Notes: generated by a model from the letters alone, not told the origin. Positions 51,491 to 58,514 are shown, numbered from the stretch's first letter. The stretch is 64,000 nucleotides of DNA from Nitrososphaerota archaeon (GCA_029784825.1 JAFMAU010000007.1:1-64000); one strand, 5' to 3'. Made by a program: numbers and translations.

Positions 51491-51617
51491 GGGCCTGTGG
51501 CTCAGTGCAAGAAACATTGCGAGAAGCCAGGTTAGAGAGATTCGTCCTGGATCGGCTGGCTCTTAGCTAGCTAGTGGGGACACCAGCATGTCGTGGGTTC
51601 GAATCCCACCAGGCCCG
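51491..51617 (+). tRNA. tRNA-Lys(CUU) with three introns
   Basis: Acceptor GGGCCTG/CAGGCCC, discriminator G, T arm GTGGG-TTCGAAT-CCCAC. Exact excision of 51506-51526 (21 nt, D loop), 51538-51552 (15 nt, between positions 24 and 25) and 51566-51581 (16 nt, canonical 37/38) gives a standard 75-nt tRNA. Its D stem is GCTC/GAGC, anticodon stem GCTGG/CCAGC and loop CTCTTAA, with anticodon CTT at 51562-51564. The introns lie at non-canonical positions as in some TACK archaea. The 127-nt gene sits 25 bp from the transposon's left end. Confidence 0.93.
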
Positions 51618-51634
51618 CATAGCGCTCACACACT

Positions 51635-51641
51635 GTGGACC
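51635..51641. repeat. Left target-site duplication (GTGGACC)
   Basis: Seven bases directly outside the left transposon end, repeated as GTGGACC at 54623-54629 outside the right end. With one flanking base (T at left, C at right) it makes a 7-of-8 match, the 8-bp duplication length typical of IS6-like and related DDE elements. Confidence 0.6.
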
Positions 51642-51689
51642 GGTCCTGCTTCGTCGACGGGGGGATGAGAACGGGTGTTTCGTTTGGGG
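51642..51689. repeat. Left terminal inverted repeat
   Basis: Its inner 44 bp (51646-51689) match the reverse complement of 54574-54617 with one mismatch (at 51653). The outer four bases match three of four. Such long, near-perfect, inverted ends are a strong mark of a recently mobile element. Confidence 0.85.
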
Positions 51690-51744
51690 AGGATGGAACA
51701 GGTTGCCTGACCCCTCCCTCTCAACAAGATTCAGCCTCTATCAC

Positions 51745-51753
51745 GCTTAAAAT
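51745..51753 (+). promoter_or_regulatory. TATA box of the transposon protease gene
   Basis: CTTAAAATA, about 25 nt before TTG 51777. It lies inside the transposon, so the cargo brings its own promoter. Confidence 0.55.
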
Positions 51754-51776
51754 AGGCCAATCTGGTCGCTCGCCTG

Positions 51777-52688
51777 TTGAGCGGGGAAGCCCACAGAGAA
51801 GTCATTTCAATGGTTCTCCCTCCTGAGGTCTCACTATACTATCCAGAGGTGCTCAGAGTCATCAAGGAGCTTGACAAGGTGTCATGGCCAAAAGAACAGA
51901 CGAGAATCGACCTTCTCCTGAACTCGTGGGGAGGCGACGCGCACTCGGCCTTCAAGATGGTTCTACTTTTGAGGTCACACTGTAATACCCTCAACATTGT
52001 CGTGCCGCTGATGGCTAAGAGCGCCGCGACTTTGATGTGCTTGGGTGCCGATAGAATCTACATGAATGGAAAATCTGAGCTTGGCCCCTTGGATGCTCAA
52101 TTAGAACATCCCCATGTCCAAGGGTTCTGGATATCCTCAAGGGACGAAGTAGATGCCCTGAGCTATCTTGAGTATGTGGCGGAAATGTGGGCAGAGGATT
52201 TGGCGGTCAAAGCCATAGCACCAGAAATAACCAGAAACCTCGGACTGAAAGCGAGAGATTCCCTCGAACTGGCATTCAAATATACCGCCGAGGTATTGAA
52301 GCCCGTCGTCGAGCAGATAGACCCTCTGATTGTGAACATGAGCTTCCGCGAGCTTGAAATGACCGAAAAGTATGCGCGAGAACTACTTACGAGGTTCATG
52401 CTAAGGGGAGACGCGGACGCTGAGAAACTCGCGGCGTCGATTGCCAACGAGCTTGTGAACGAATACTATGAACATGGCTACGTGATTGACATAAATGAGG
52501 CAAGGCGTCTCAAACTCAAAGTGGCGGAGTTTTCCAATCTGGAGAACCACGAGAAATTCTGGCAACACTACATCAACCTTGAGGAGAAGCACGAGCCTGA
52601 GATTAAGCTCATAACCGAAGAAATATTAGGAACGGACGCCTCAGAGCACGCTGGGGGAGAGGTAAATGGACAGAGTAGTAAGAGTTAG
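51777..52688 (+). CDS. SDH/ClpP-fold serine protease (transposon cargo)
   Basis: 303 residues of the ClpP/crotonase fold, closest to the serine dehydrogenase proteinase (SDH/SppA-like, PF01972-type) family. LLLNSWGGDAHSAFKMVLLLR forms the oxyanion strand, and PLMAKSAATLMCLGADRIYM carries the probable nucleophile Ser at about residue 82. A conserved helix region SELGPLDAQL follows. No membrane helix, so it is likely cytosolic. TTG 51777 is leaderless behind the TATA box. The substrate is unknown; it overlaps the next small gene by 23 nt. Confidence 0.83.
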   Translation: MSGEAHREVISMVLPPEVSLYYPEVLRVIKELDKVSWPKEQTRIDLLLNSWGGDAHSAFKMVLLLRSHCNTLNIVVPLMAKSAATLMCLGADRIYMNGKSELGPLDAQLEHPHVQGFWISSRDEVDALSYLEYVAEMWAEDLAVKAIAPEITRNLGLKARDSLELAFKYTAEVLKPVVEQIDPLIVNMSFRELEMTEKYARELLTRFMLRGDADAEKLAASIANELVNEYYEHGYVIDINEARRLKLKVAEFSNLENHEKFWQHYINLEEKHEPEIKLITEEILGTDASEHAGGEVNGQSSKS

Positions 52689-52857
52689 AATGAGGAAGAG
52701 GCCTCTGACGCAGGTAGTTCCCCGAACGGTCAGGGTTGGCGACAGAGTAAGCAGGCCATCAAGAATTAGTGAGATAGCCCGAATACACAGGATGAGAAGG
52801 GCCAAGAGACTCAGAACGAGACGCGTGGCCCTAACGCCATTGGTCTTCGCTGGTTAG
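52666..52857 (+). CDS. Small Arg-rich basic protein
   Basis: 63 residues, about one third Arg (VRVRMRKRPLTQVVPRTVRVGDRV; RMRRAKRLRTRRVALT). It begins inside the protease gene (23-nt overlap) so the two are coupled. Its stop overlaps the convergent AbrB-like stop. It may bind nucleic acid or the protease; no family recognised. Confidence 0.5.
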   Translation: MDRVVRVRMRKRPLTQVVPRTVRVGDRVSRPSRISEIARIHRMRRAKRLRTRRVALTPLVFAG

Positions 52858-53024
52858 TTCTCCTTCGATTTTTCTATAGTCAGTTTCCCGTCATGTTTAC
52901 GGGTCGCCAACTCATCGCCTTGCTGCCACCCCAACTCTTCCACTTCATCTGGCGGAATGACAACTGTCCATCGGAAGTATTCCTTCCCTTTCACTTCTCT
53001 CGTCTTCTGCTTCTGTAGCCGCAT
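52854..53024 (-). CDS. AbrB/SpoVT-like DNA-binding protein
   Basis: 56 residues (GKEYFRWTVVIPPDEVEELGW, then QQGDELATRKHDGKLTIEK), the swapped-hairpin AbrB fold in its short archaeal form. Too short for most gene finders. ATG 53024 lies just outside a cluster of four palindromes and divergent from the 28-codon ORF and transposase, so it is a good candidate for the regulator of both. It shares 4 bp at its 3' end with the basic-protein gene. Confidence 0.78.
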   Translation of the reverse strand: MRLQKQKTREVKGKEYFRWTVVIPPDEVEELGWQQGDELATRKHDGKLTIEKSKEN

Positions 53025-53040
53025 TACGTCAGGAGGCGTG

Positions 53041-53113
53041 CCTTAGACACCTAATAAGCCTTTAGATACCTAAAGCCTTATATGATTAGGTATCTAAGGG
53101 TTAGGTGCCTAAC
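53041..53113. promoter_or_regulatory. Four-palindrome operator array in a divergent promoter
   Basis: Four copies of TTAG-N4-CTAA: 53043-53054 (ACAC), 53062-53073 (ATAC), 53086-53097 (GTAT) and 53101-53112 (GTGC; extends to a 14-bp palindrome). Copies 2 and 3 are exact reverse complements of each other, separated by 12 bp containing a TTATAT TATA box. The TATA is 31-36 nt from the 28-codon ORF start at 53114. Placed between the AbrB-like gene and the transposase operon, this is probably an autoregulatory operator. Confidence 0.75.
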
Positions 53114-53200
53114 ATGAGCCAAGATGAACTCCGCCGAGAACTCGGGGACGAGGAGTATTTTGAGCGCCTCGAAGCAGAATGGGAAGGAATGGACAGATGA
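53114..53200 (+). CDS. 28-residue leader-like ORF
   Basis: ATG 53114 lies 31 nt after the TATA box and right beside the last palindrome. It reads SQDELRRELGDEEYFERLE and so on, acidic and helical, ending 22 bp before the transposase. It may be a leader peptide or a small protein. Support is position only. Confidence 0.4.
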   Translation: MSQDELRRELGDEEYFERLEAEWEGMDR

Positions 53201-53222
53201 ACGATTCCCGCCGAGATAGGGG

Positions 53223-54371
53223 GTGGCAATCGCCAAGATGAATGTCATCAGCGAGAACGCAGATGGTTCTTTCAGCGTCCCTTCTCAGTCGGTCGGGGAA
53301 ATCGCCTATCTCGTCAGAGTCGTTAATGGTCAGTATCAATGCAATTGCCCAGACTTCAAGCAGAGGCATGAGGAGATTGAGATGCGCAAACACATCCATG
53401 CGACACGCTTCTGGGTCGCGGCAAGGGTCGAGTTAGAGCAGAAGCCCAAGCCCAAGGTCTTCGCAGACGACGCTGTTCAATGCGGGAAGTGTGGTTCAAT
53501 CCGCGTGGTGAAGAACGGAACCAAGAGGCAGGGGCAGGCCTTCGTCTGTAAGGACTGCGGACACAAGTTCACCGAGAAGAGCCTAATCCGAGGGTCGAGA
53601 TACACGCCCGAGGTGGTCAGCCTCACCCTCGACCCCTATTTCTCAGGGATGAGCCTTCGGAAGATTGCACGCACCATGAACAGCCACTACGGGCTTGGGC
53701 TCGGCAACGCCACCATCTACAGATGGATTCAGAAGTTCGTCCCAAGGATAAGCGAGTATGTCAGCACCCTCTCGCCCGAACTCTCGGACACTTGGCACGC
53801 GGACGAAGTGTTCCTCAAGATGAAGGGGGGTCAGGACATCAGGACGAGAGGGGGCAACATGACGAACATGGCCTACCTCTGGAACGTGATGGACAGGAGA
53901 ACGCGGTTCCTTCTGGCCTCGAAACTCTCGAAGTTCAGGGGTGTTGGGGGCGCGGCTCGGGCTCTGCGTGAGGCCTCGAAAAACGCGGGCGGGAGCCAGC
54001 CAGAGAGAATCTTCACGGACGGCCTGAACGCCTACTCGGAGGGAATCTCCTTCGCGTTCACGGGCAAGAAGCCTGAGCATATCGCAAAGGTCGGAGTCAG
54101 GAAGCCACACGCGATAAACAACAGAATTGAACGCCTAAACGGGACGGTCAGGGAGAGGATGAAGGTTCAGAGAGGATGGAAGACGATGACGACCTCGATT
54201 GCCGAAGGCCAGAGAATCCACTACAATTTCGTGAAGCCTCACGCGGCCTTAGAAGGCCAAACACCCGCAGAGAGGGCAGGGGTGGGAATCGAAATAAGGA
54301 ACAAATGGTTGGGCCCGATTCAAAGGGCTCTGGAGAATAGGTCTGAACAAATGGATAGCGGTGTCGATTGA
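53223..54371 (+). CDS. DDE transposase with SWIM-like and zinc-ribbon N-terminus
   Basis: 382 residues. N-terminal SWIM-like module (YQCNCPDFKQRHEEIEMRKHIHA; the usual second Cys is Arg), then a zinc ribbon (CGKCGSIRVVKNGTKRQG, then CKDCGHKF), a helix-turn-helix, and an IS6-like DDE core: DTWHADEVFLKMKG, IFTDGLNAYSEG, and the Glu in INNRIERLNGTVRERMK. HYNFVKPHAALEGQTPAERAG is the standard C-terminal block. GTG 53223 is used; ATG 53238 is an alternative. This is the element's only transposase. Confidence 0.9.
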   Translation: MAIAKMNVISENADGSFSVPSQSVGEIAYLVRVVNGQYQCNCPDFKQRHEEIEMRKHIHATRFWVAARVELEQKPKPKVFADDAVQCGKCGSIRVVKNGTKRQGQAFVCKDCGHKFTEKSLIRGSRYTPEVVSLTLDPYFSGMSLRKIARTMNSHYGLGLGNATIYRWIQKFVPRISEYVSTLSPELSDTWHADEVFLKMKGGQDIRTRGGNMTNMAYLWNVMDRRTRFLLASKLSKFRGVGGAARALREASKNAGGSQPERIFTDGLNAYSEGISFAFTGKKPEHIAKVGVRKPHAINNRIERLNGTVRERMKVQRGWKTMTTSIAEGQRIHYNFVKPHAALEGQTPAERAGVGIEIRNKWLGPIQRALENRSEQMDSGVD

Positions 54372-54567
54372 ATCCATCTTCTTCTTACTCATCCTTTTGC
54401 CTCTTGCAATCATGTTCGAATCAGCATGGTCGCCCAACTTTGACAGTCTCATCCAATCGAATCCACTCTTCTGGATTCTCAAAATCATTTTCTTGCTCCA
54501 ACTTGGAAGTGTTGCCGTGGTCGCCCTTTGGGTCTGCACAGTTAGAAAAACCCTCAGAGGCTACTGA
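54361..54567 (+). CDS. Small two-helix membrane protein
   Basis: 68 residues with two membrane helices (SIFFLLILLPLAIMFESAW and LFWILKIIFLLQLGSVAVVAL) and a basic tail. GTG 54361 overlaps the transposase stop by 11 nt, so it is coupled to it and lies inside the right end. Unknown role in the element. Confidence 0.55.
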   Translation: MSIESIFFLLILLPLAIMFESAWSPNFDSLIQSNPLFWILKIIFLLQLGSVAVVALWVCTVRKTLRGY

Positions 54568-54573
54568 TTATCC

Positions 54574-54621
54574 CCCCAAACGAAACACCCGTTCTCATCC
54601 CCCCGTCGATGAAGCAGAACC
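54574..54621. repeat. Right terminal inverted repeat
   Basis: Reverse complement of the left end over 43 of 44 bases (54574-54617 with 51646-51689), followed by a few matching bases. It ends just before the target duplication 54623-54629 and about 50 bp before dph5. Confidence 0.85.
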
Positions 54622-54672
54622 CGTGGACCTCATGTTTACTTTATTAGCCGACGGACGACTTGACCGACTCCG

Positions 54673-55713
54673 ATGGGGAGTCTGAAGTTTGTCGGCCTCG
54701 GCCTGGGGCCGAGGGGGATCAGCGTCGAAGGATTGGACGAGATGAAAGCGGCAGACGTAGCGCTCCTCGAGTATTACACCAACCCCCACGACCCGACCTT
54801 GGTCGGCGAACTCGAGAGGCAGGGTGTCAAGAATCTGACAGTGGTGGACAGGGCGTTCGTCGAGGACGGCAAGCCCATCATCGAGGAGGCCAAGTCCAAG
54901 AGGGTGGTGCTGGCTGTGCCCGGAGACCCGATGATAGCAACCACCCATTCGGAGCTCAGGGTGCGCGCGATCAAGGCCGGAATCCCGACCGGGGTCATCC
55001 ACTCGGCGACGATCGCCACTGCGGCAGCTAGCTCATCAGGCCTCCACTTCTACAAGTTCTCGAGGACGGTGACCATCACCAGGGAGTCCGTGCGGAAGCT
55101 TTCGCAAGCCTACCAGATACTTCACCAGAACCTACTCGAAGGCGCACACACTCTGCTGCTGCTTGAGTACGACGTAGCCACAGGAGAAGGTGTCTCCCCC
55201 GGCGACGCCATGCGCGGACTCTTAGCCGCGGAGGCGAACTTCAAACTGGGAGTCGTCACGTCGAGCACGTTTGCCCTTGTGCTCAGCAGGCTTGGAAGCA
55301 AGAGCGAGTCTTGTACTGCAGGTACATTCGGAGAGCTGGAGGGAAGGAACTTCGGCGAAGCTCCGCATTCGGTGGCGGTACCGGGAGCGCTTCACTTCAC
55401 AGAGGTAGAGGCTATCGAGGCAGTTTGCGGCCTGAACAGGTCAGGCATCCGTGGGAACTCCGAGGGGATGAAGAGGCCCGCCCAGACGCTGGTCCCGAGA
55501 TACTTCGAGAAGACGAGGAGGGCGCTGGATTCTGTGAGGGGAAAGCTCGGCACCCAGTATGATTCGGTGCTCGAGAACGTCGAACTCTATATGCGGGACG
55601 CCGAGGGGTTCCTTGCAAACGGAGATGACGAGCGCGCGATGCTGAGCATAGGTTATGCAGAGGGTCTCCTCGACTCGCTCAGCTTCGCAGGCGTGGTCAA
55701 GATCGAGTGGTAG
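54673..55713 (+). CDS. dph5: Diphthine synthase fused to a DUF357 domain
   Basis: 346 residues. Residues 1-260 are Dph5: KFVGLGLGPRGISVEGLDEMKAADVALLE, VVLAVPGDPMIATTHSELRV, IHSATIATAAASSSGLHFYKFSRTVTI and the methyltransferase TFGELEGRNFGEAPHSVAVPG. They trimethylate the EF-2 diphthamide precursor. The last 80 (YFEKTRRALDSVRGK...YMRDAEGFLANGDDERAMLSIGYAEGLLDSL) match DUF357, a separate protein elsewhere in archaea. It overlaps no other gene but is followed by a RibL-like gene after 3 nt. Confidence 0.92.
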   Translation: MGSLKFVGLGLGPRGISVEGLDEMKAADVALLEYYTNPHDPTLVGELERQGVKNLTVVDRAFVEDGKPIIEEAKSKRVVLAVPGDPMIATTHSELRVRAIKAGIPTGVIHSATIATAAASSSGLHFYKFSRTVTITRESVRKLSQAYQILHQNLLEGAHTLLLLEYDVATGEGVSPGDAMRGLLAAEANFKLGVVTSSTFALVLSRLGSKSESCTAGTFGELEGRNFGEAPHSVAVPGALHFTEVEAIEAVCGLNRSGIRGNSEGMKRPAQTLVPRYFEKTRRALDSVRGKLGTQYDSVLENVELYMRDAEGFLANGDDERAMLSIGYAEGLLDSLSFAGVVKIEW

Positions 55714-55716
55714 GCT

Positions 55717-56316
55717 TTGGATAACAAGCGACTCCTTGGCGAGGTCTTCTGCGCGGAGTTGACCAACCGTCGCGGTACGAGCCGAATCGCCAGGAGGCTC
55801 AACGAAAGCGAAGCCGAGGTGAGACGGCAGCTCTCCTCGTTGAAGCGGAAGGGCCTTGTCGCAGGGAGCGCTTCCAGGCCGCGCCTCACGGAGAAGGGGA
55901 GGAAAAGAATCAGAGTGATCTTCACGGGCGGCAGCTTCGAGATAATGCACCCCGGTCACCTTTACACGATTGAACAGGCAAAGAGGCTGGGCGACGTTCT
56001 GGTGGCGGTGCTGGCCCGCAGCTCCACGATCAGGGCGCGGAAGGGGAGGGAGCCAGTGGCCCAAGAACCCGAGAGGCTGGCGCTCATGTCTTCCATGAGG
56101 CAGGTCGACGCGGCGATCCTGGGGGTCGAAGGCAGCATCTACGAGACCATGGAGAAGGTCGGCCCCGACGTGGTGGCGCTGGGATACGACCAGTATCACG
56201 CGGAGGAGGACATAAGGCGCGAAGCCGTCAAGCGCGGAATGCGGCTAAAGGTGGTAAGGCTGAAGGCGCTGAACACGGACTTCAAGACGTCCAAGATACT
56301 CGCGGAGTTCATCTAG
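55717..56316 (+). CDS. wHTH-cytidylyltransferase (FAD synthetase-like)
   Basis: 199 residues: an N-terminal winged-helix region (about 10-60, RRGTSRIARRLNESEAEVRRQLSSLKRKGLV) and a nucleotidyltransferase with HxGH motif GGSFEIMHPGHLYTIEQA and SSTIRARKGREP. The C-terminal part is most like archaeal RibL (FAD synthetase) or related cytidylyltransferases. TTG 55717 start, next to the DUF357-bearing gene, a neighbourhood also seen for separate genes in other archaea. Confidence 0.85.
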   Translation: MDNKRLLGEVFCAELTNRRGTSRIARRLNESEAEVRRQLSSLKRKGLVAGSASRPRLTEKGRKRIRVIFTGGSFEIMHPGHLYTIEQAKRLGDVLVAVLARSSTIRARKGREPVAQEPERLALMSSMRQVDAAILGVEGSIYETMEKVGPDVVALGYDQYHAEEDIRREAVKRGMRLKVVRLKALNTDFKTSKILAEFI

Positions 56317-56939
56317 CCGCTGCGGCCGAGCTTCCTGCTGACGCGGTCCATGGACGCCGTGACCTGCTCCCTCCTGATCTCTTCGGTCAGCAGGCCCCGA
56401 GCATCGTCGACCAGCATGCGCGCCACGTCTATCTTCCTGCGGGTCCCGTTGACCACGTGGTCATAGACCGCCAGCGGCGAGCATTCGTTGTAGAGCATCT
56501 CCATGCTCCCGAAGAATTTCTTCGCCTTCTTGATGTCCCCTCTCATCACGGAGTTGAGCACCATCCTCTTCAGCTCTCCAACTGTGTCGAGCAGCCCCAG
56601 AAGGTATGCGTCCGGGGAGGTTCCCAGAGACTCCTTGGACGGAATGCCCCCGCCTCCCGAGAGAGAAAGGACTGCCGAAGCCTCCACGAACTCCGTCTCG
56701 GGCGAGACCAGATACCGTGCCAGGGGCCCGTCGGCGATCTTCCTCAGCCCCCTCAGCTGCGCGCGCGCCTGGGAGAGTTCCTTCGCCGCTTCCGCCCTCT
56801 TGCCGCCGTGCACTGCGATTATGGCCCGGGAGCAGGATGAAATGACGTCGCGGCTCTCCTTCAGGAGTTTGTCCCTCCTTTCAAGCTGGCTGGACAGGCG
56901 TCGCTCCACGCCCTTCAGGGACTCCCGGGGTTCGTCCAT
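56313..56939 (-). CDS. Translin-family protein
   Basis: 208 residues, all-helical. RRDKLLKESRDVISSCSRAIIAVHGGKRAEAAKELSQA and the C-terminal MRGDIKKAKKFFGSMEMLYNECSPLAVYDHVVNGTRRKIDVARMLVDDARG are translin/TRAX-like. Archaeal translins bind single-stranded nucleic acid and some act as RNases. Convergent overlap (4 bp) with the cytidylyltransferase gene. Confidence 0.87.
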   Translation of the reverse strand: MDEPRESLKGVERRLSSQLERRDKLLKESRDVISSCSRAIIAVHGGKRAEAAKELSQARAQLRGLRKIADGPLARYLVSPETEFVEASAVLSLSGGGGIPSKESLGTSPDAYLLGLLDTVGELKRMVLNSVMRGDIKKAKKFFGSMEMLYNECSPLAVYDHVVNGTRRKIDVARMLVDDARGLLTEEIRREQVTASMDRVSRKLGRSG

Positions 56940-57057
56940 TTCTGCTCTACCGCCCGCTCGGTTGCAGCAGTCATAAGCTTACCCTTGCGCCCGCGGCTGG
57001 TTGCGAGAGCTTATCCGTTGAAGATTCGAGGACTAGGCGAGTGCAGGTTTCGCATCC

Positions 57058-57366
57058 ATGACCGGGACACTCTATGAGAAAGGGCGCGCGAGGGAGTACA
57101 AGGCAATGACGATGCTGAAGGAGGACGGGTGGGTCGTCGCCAGGAGCGCTGCCTCGCACGGGGCCGTGGATGTCTTCGCGGCCAAAGACGGGAAGCTCCT
57201 CCTTGTCCAGGTGAAGAGCGGCAAGGCGCGGGTCAAGAAGGAGGAGATGGAGGAGCTGGTCCGCTGGGGGAAGGAGTCCAACGGCGACGCCGAAGTGTGG
57301 CACTTCAAGGGAAGGGGACACCTTGAGAAGAGGAGGGTCTACGCCTCGAAGGAGGGGGCAGGTTGA
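57058..57366 (+). CDS. Hjc-like PD-(D/E)xK nuclease
   Basis: 102 residues with the Holliday-resolvase-like order GRAREYKAMTMLKEDGWVVARSAASHGAVDVFAAKDGKLLLVQVKSG: the E, D and QxK catalytic set (Glu of REY, Asp of VDVFA, Gln-Val-Lys) is present. It could be Hjc or a related archaeal nuclease. ATG 57058; overlaps the next gene by 4 nt. Confidence 0.82.
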   Translation: MTGTLYEKGRAREYKAMTMLKEDGWVVARSAASHGAVDVFAAKDGKLLLVQVKSGKARVKKEEMEELVRWGKESNGDAEVWHFKGRGHLEKRRVYASKEGAG

Positions 57367-57524
57367 AGCAAAAGTGCTACTTCTGCGACGCGGAGCTCGA
57401 GGCCGTGGTGCACACCTTCAAGGTGGGTCTGAAGGAGGAGCCCGTCTGCGATTCGTGCGACGTGAAGACAGTCAACAGGCGCAAAGCAGCCCAAGACGGC
57501 GCGGGTTCCCCGTCACTGCCCTAG
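57363..57524 (+). CDS. Small zinc-finger protein
   Basis: 53 residues with two CxxC pairs (KCYFCDAELE and EEPVCDSCDVKTVNRR), so a single zinc ribbon. TTG 57363 overlaps the nuclease stop, suggesting a coupled partner. Too small for the usual gene-length cut-off. Confidence 0.65.
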   Translation: MKQKCYFCDAELEAVVHTFKVGLKEEPVCDSCDVKTVNRRKAAQDGAGSPSLP

Positions 57525-57880
57525 GCGGGAGCGCAGGCCTTTCTCAGTCCGCTGAGCAGCTCGCAACAGTCTGCCTCCGCCTCGGTGTCGCCAGCCTCGG
57601 CATAGCATTCCAGCGCCGACTCGTACTCTTCCATGGCGTACAGCGCGCGCAGTTCCGGCCGCAGCTCGCCTCTTTCGTACATGAGGATCCCCGCTGCCTC
57701 ATACCATCTGGCAGCCTCTCCGACCTGGCCGAGCCGGCGGAGCGAGTCGGCAATGCCGTCGCAGGCGTCAGCCTTGTGGAGAGAGCCGGCGAAGGCGCCG
57801 TACTGCTCTCTGAGGAGATAGACCACCGGGTTGCCGCTGTCCATCTTCTGCACATGGAACGCCGCAGAGAAGTCGACCAA
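57521..57880 (-). CDS. TPR-like small protein
   Basis: About 119 residues, helical pairs typical of TPR (ADACDGIADSLRRLGQVGEAARWYEAAG; ALYAMEEYESALECYAEAGDTEAEADCCELL). TTG 57880 is chosen because a TATA-like CATTATACC lies about 25-30 nt upstream; an in-frame start at 57946 is further away. Function unknown. Its 3' end overlaps the zinc-finger stop. Confidence 0.6.
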   Translation of the reverse strand: MVDFSAAFHVQKMDSGNPVVYLLREQYGAFAGSLHKADACDGIADSLRRLGQVGEAARWYEAAGILMYERGELRPELRALYAMEEYESALECYAEAGDTEAEADCCELLSGLRKACAPA

Positions 57881-57959
57881 CGATGTCCGGAGGGCGCTGA
57901 CGGGGTATAATGGGAGGACGAGGAGAAAAGTTGAGCCCGTGGACAAAGGCCGATGACAG

Positions 57960-58448
57960 CTAGTCCGCCTGGAGGGCCTCCACCTCTGCCTCCCTCAACT
58001 TCCTCCGTGCCATGGCCTGCTTGAAGCGCCGCTTCTCGCTGGCTGTCTGCGGAAGAAGCCTCGGAATCTGCGTCGGCCTGCCCGTGTCGTCGATGGCCAC
58101 GTAGGTGAGATAGCAGGAGCCTGTGTGGGCCGTCTTTCCCGACGCCGGGTCCTGGGCCTCTATCCTGACGCCCACCTCCATGGAGGTCCTGCCGACGTAG
58201 TTGACTGACGCCTTCAGTATCAGCACATTTCCCACATGGACAGGCACGTAGAAGTTCATCCTGTCGATGGACGCCGTGACTGCGTTGGTTCCTGCGTGCT
58301 TCCAGGCGACGATTGCTGCCACCTCGTCCATGTACCTCATTATGGCGCCGCCGAAGACGTTGCCGAGGACGTTGGCGTCGGTCGGCATCATGAGCCGCGC
58401 AGTGGTGATGGAGGACTCGGACGGCTTCTTGGAGGCTGACCCCGCCAT
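57960..58448 (-). CDS. Hotdog acyl-CoA thioesterase
   Basis: 162 residues: MMPTDANVLGNVFGGAIMRYMDEVAAIVAWKHAGTNAVTASIDRMNFYVPVHVGNVLI, the YciA/BFIT-type thioesterase signature with Asn and Asp catalytic residues. Hydrolyses acyl-CoA. ATG 58448 start; a longer frame to 58760 is antisense to the next gene. Confidence 0.9.
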   Translation of the reverse strand: MAGSASKKPSESSITTARLMMPTDANVLGNVFGGAIMRYMDEVAAIVAWKHAGTNAVTASIDRMNFYVPVHVGNVLILKASVNYVGRTSMEVGVRIEAQDPASGKTAHTGSCYLTYVAIDDTGRPTQIPRLLPQTASEKRRFKQAMARRKLREAEVEALQAD

Positions 58449-58514
58449 GACACGCTGCGGCGGCTCGCTCTGTTCATAAAGTTGACATTGGCGCGTGCGT
58501 CCTTGGGCGCAGGA

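Larger units (their letters stand above)
51642..54621. mobile_element. 2,980-bp DDE transposon carrying a serine protease
   Basis: Bounded by long inverted repeats and a near-perfect 8-bp target duplication. Order from the left: SDH-type protease, small basic protein, then a minus-strand AbrB-like gene, a palindrome array, a 28-codon ORF, the SWIM/zinc-ribbon transposase and a two-helix membrane protein. It carries non-transposition genes between the ends and lies between tRNA-Lys and dph5. Base composition is AT-richer than the flanking genes by eye. I do not know a named IS with this layout. Confidence 0.82.

Noticed and set aside
52861..53045. Empty gap between transposon genes
   Set aside because: On reading the minus strand it holds a clear 56-residue AbrB-like gene, so it is annotated instead of left as a gap.
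53041..53113. CRISPR-like repeat array
   Set aside because: Repeats are 12-bp palindromes with variable 3-12-bp gaps, far too short for repeat-spacer units, and no cas genes are present.
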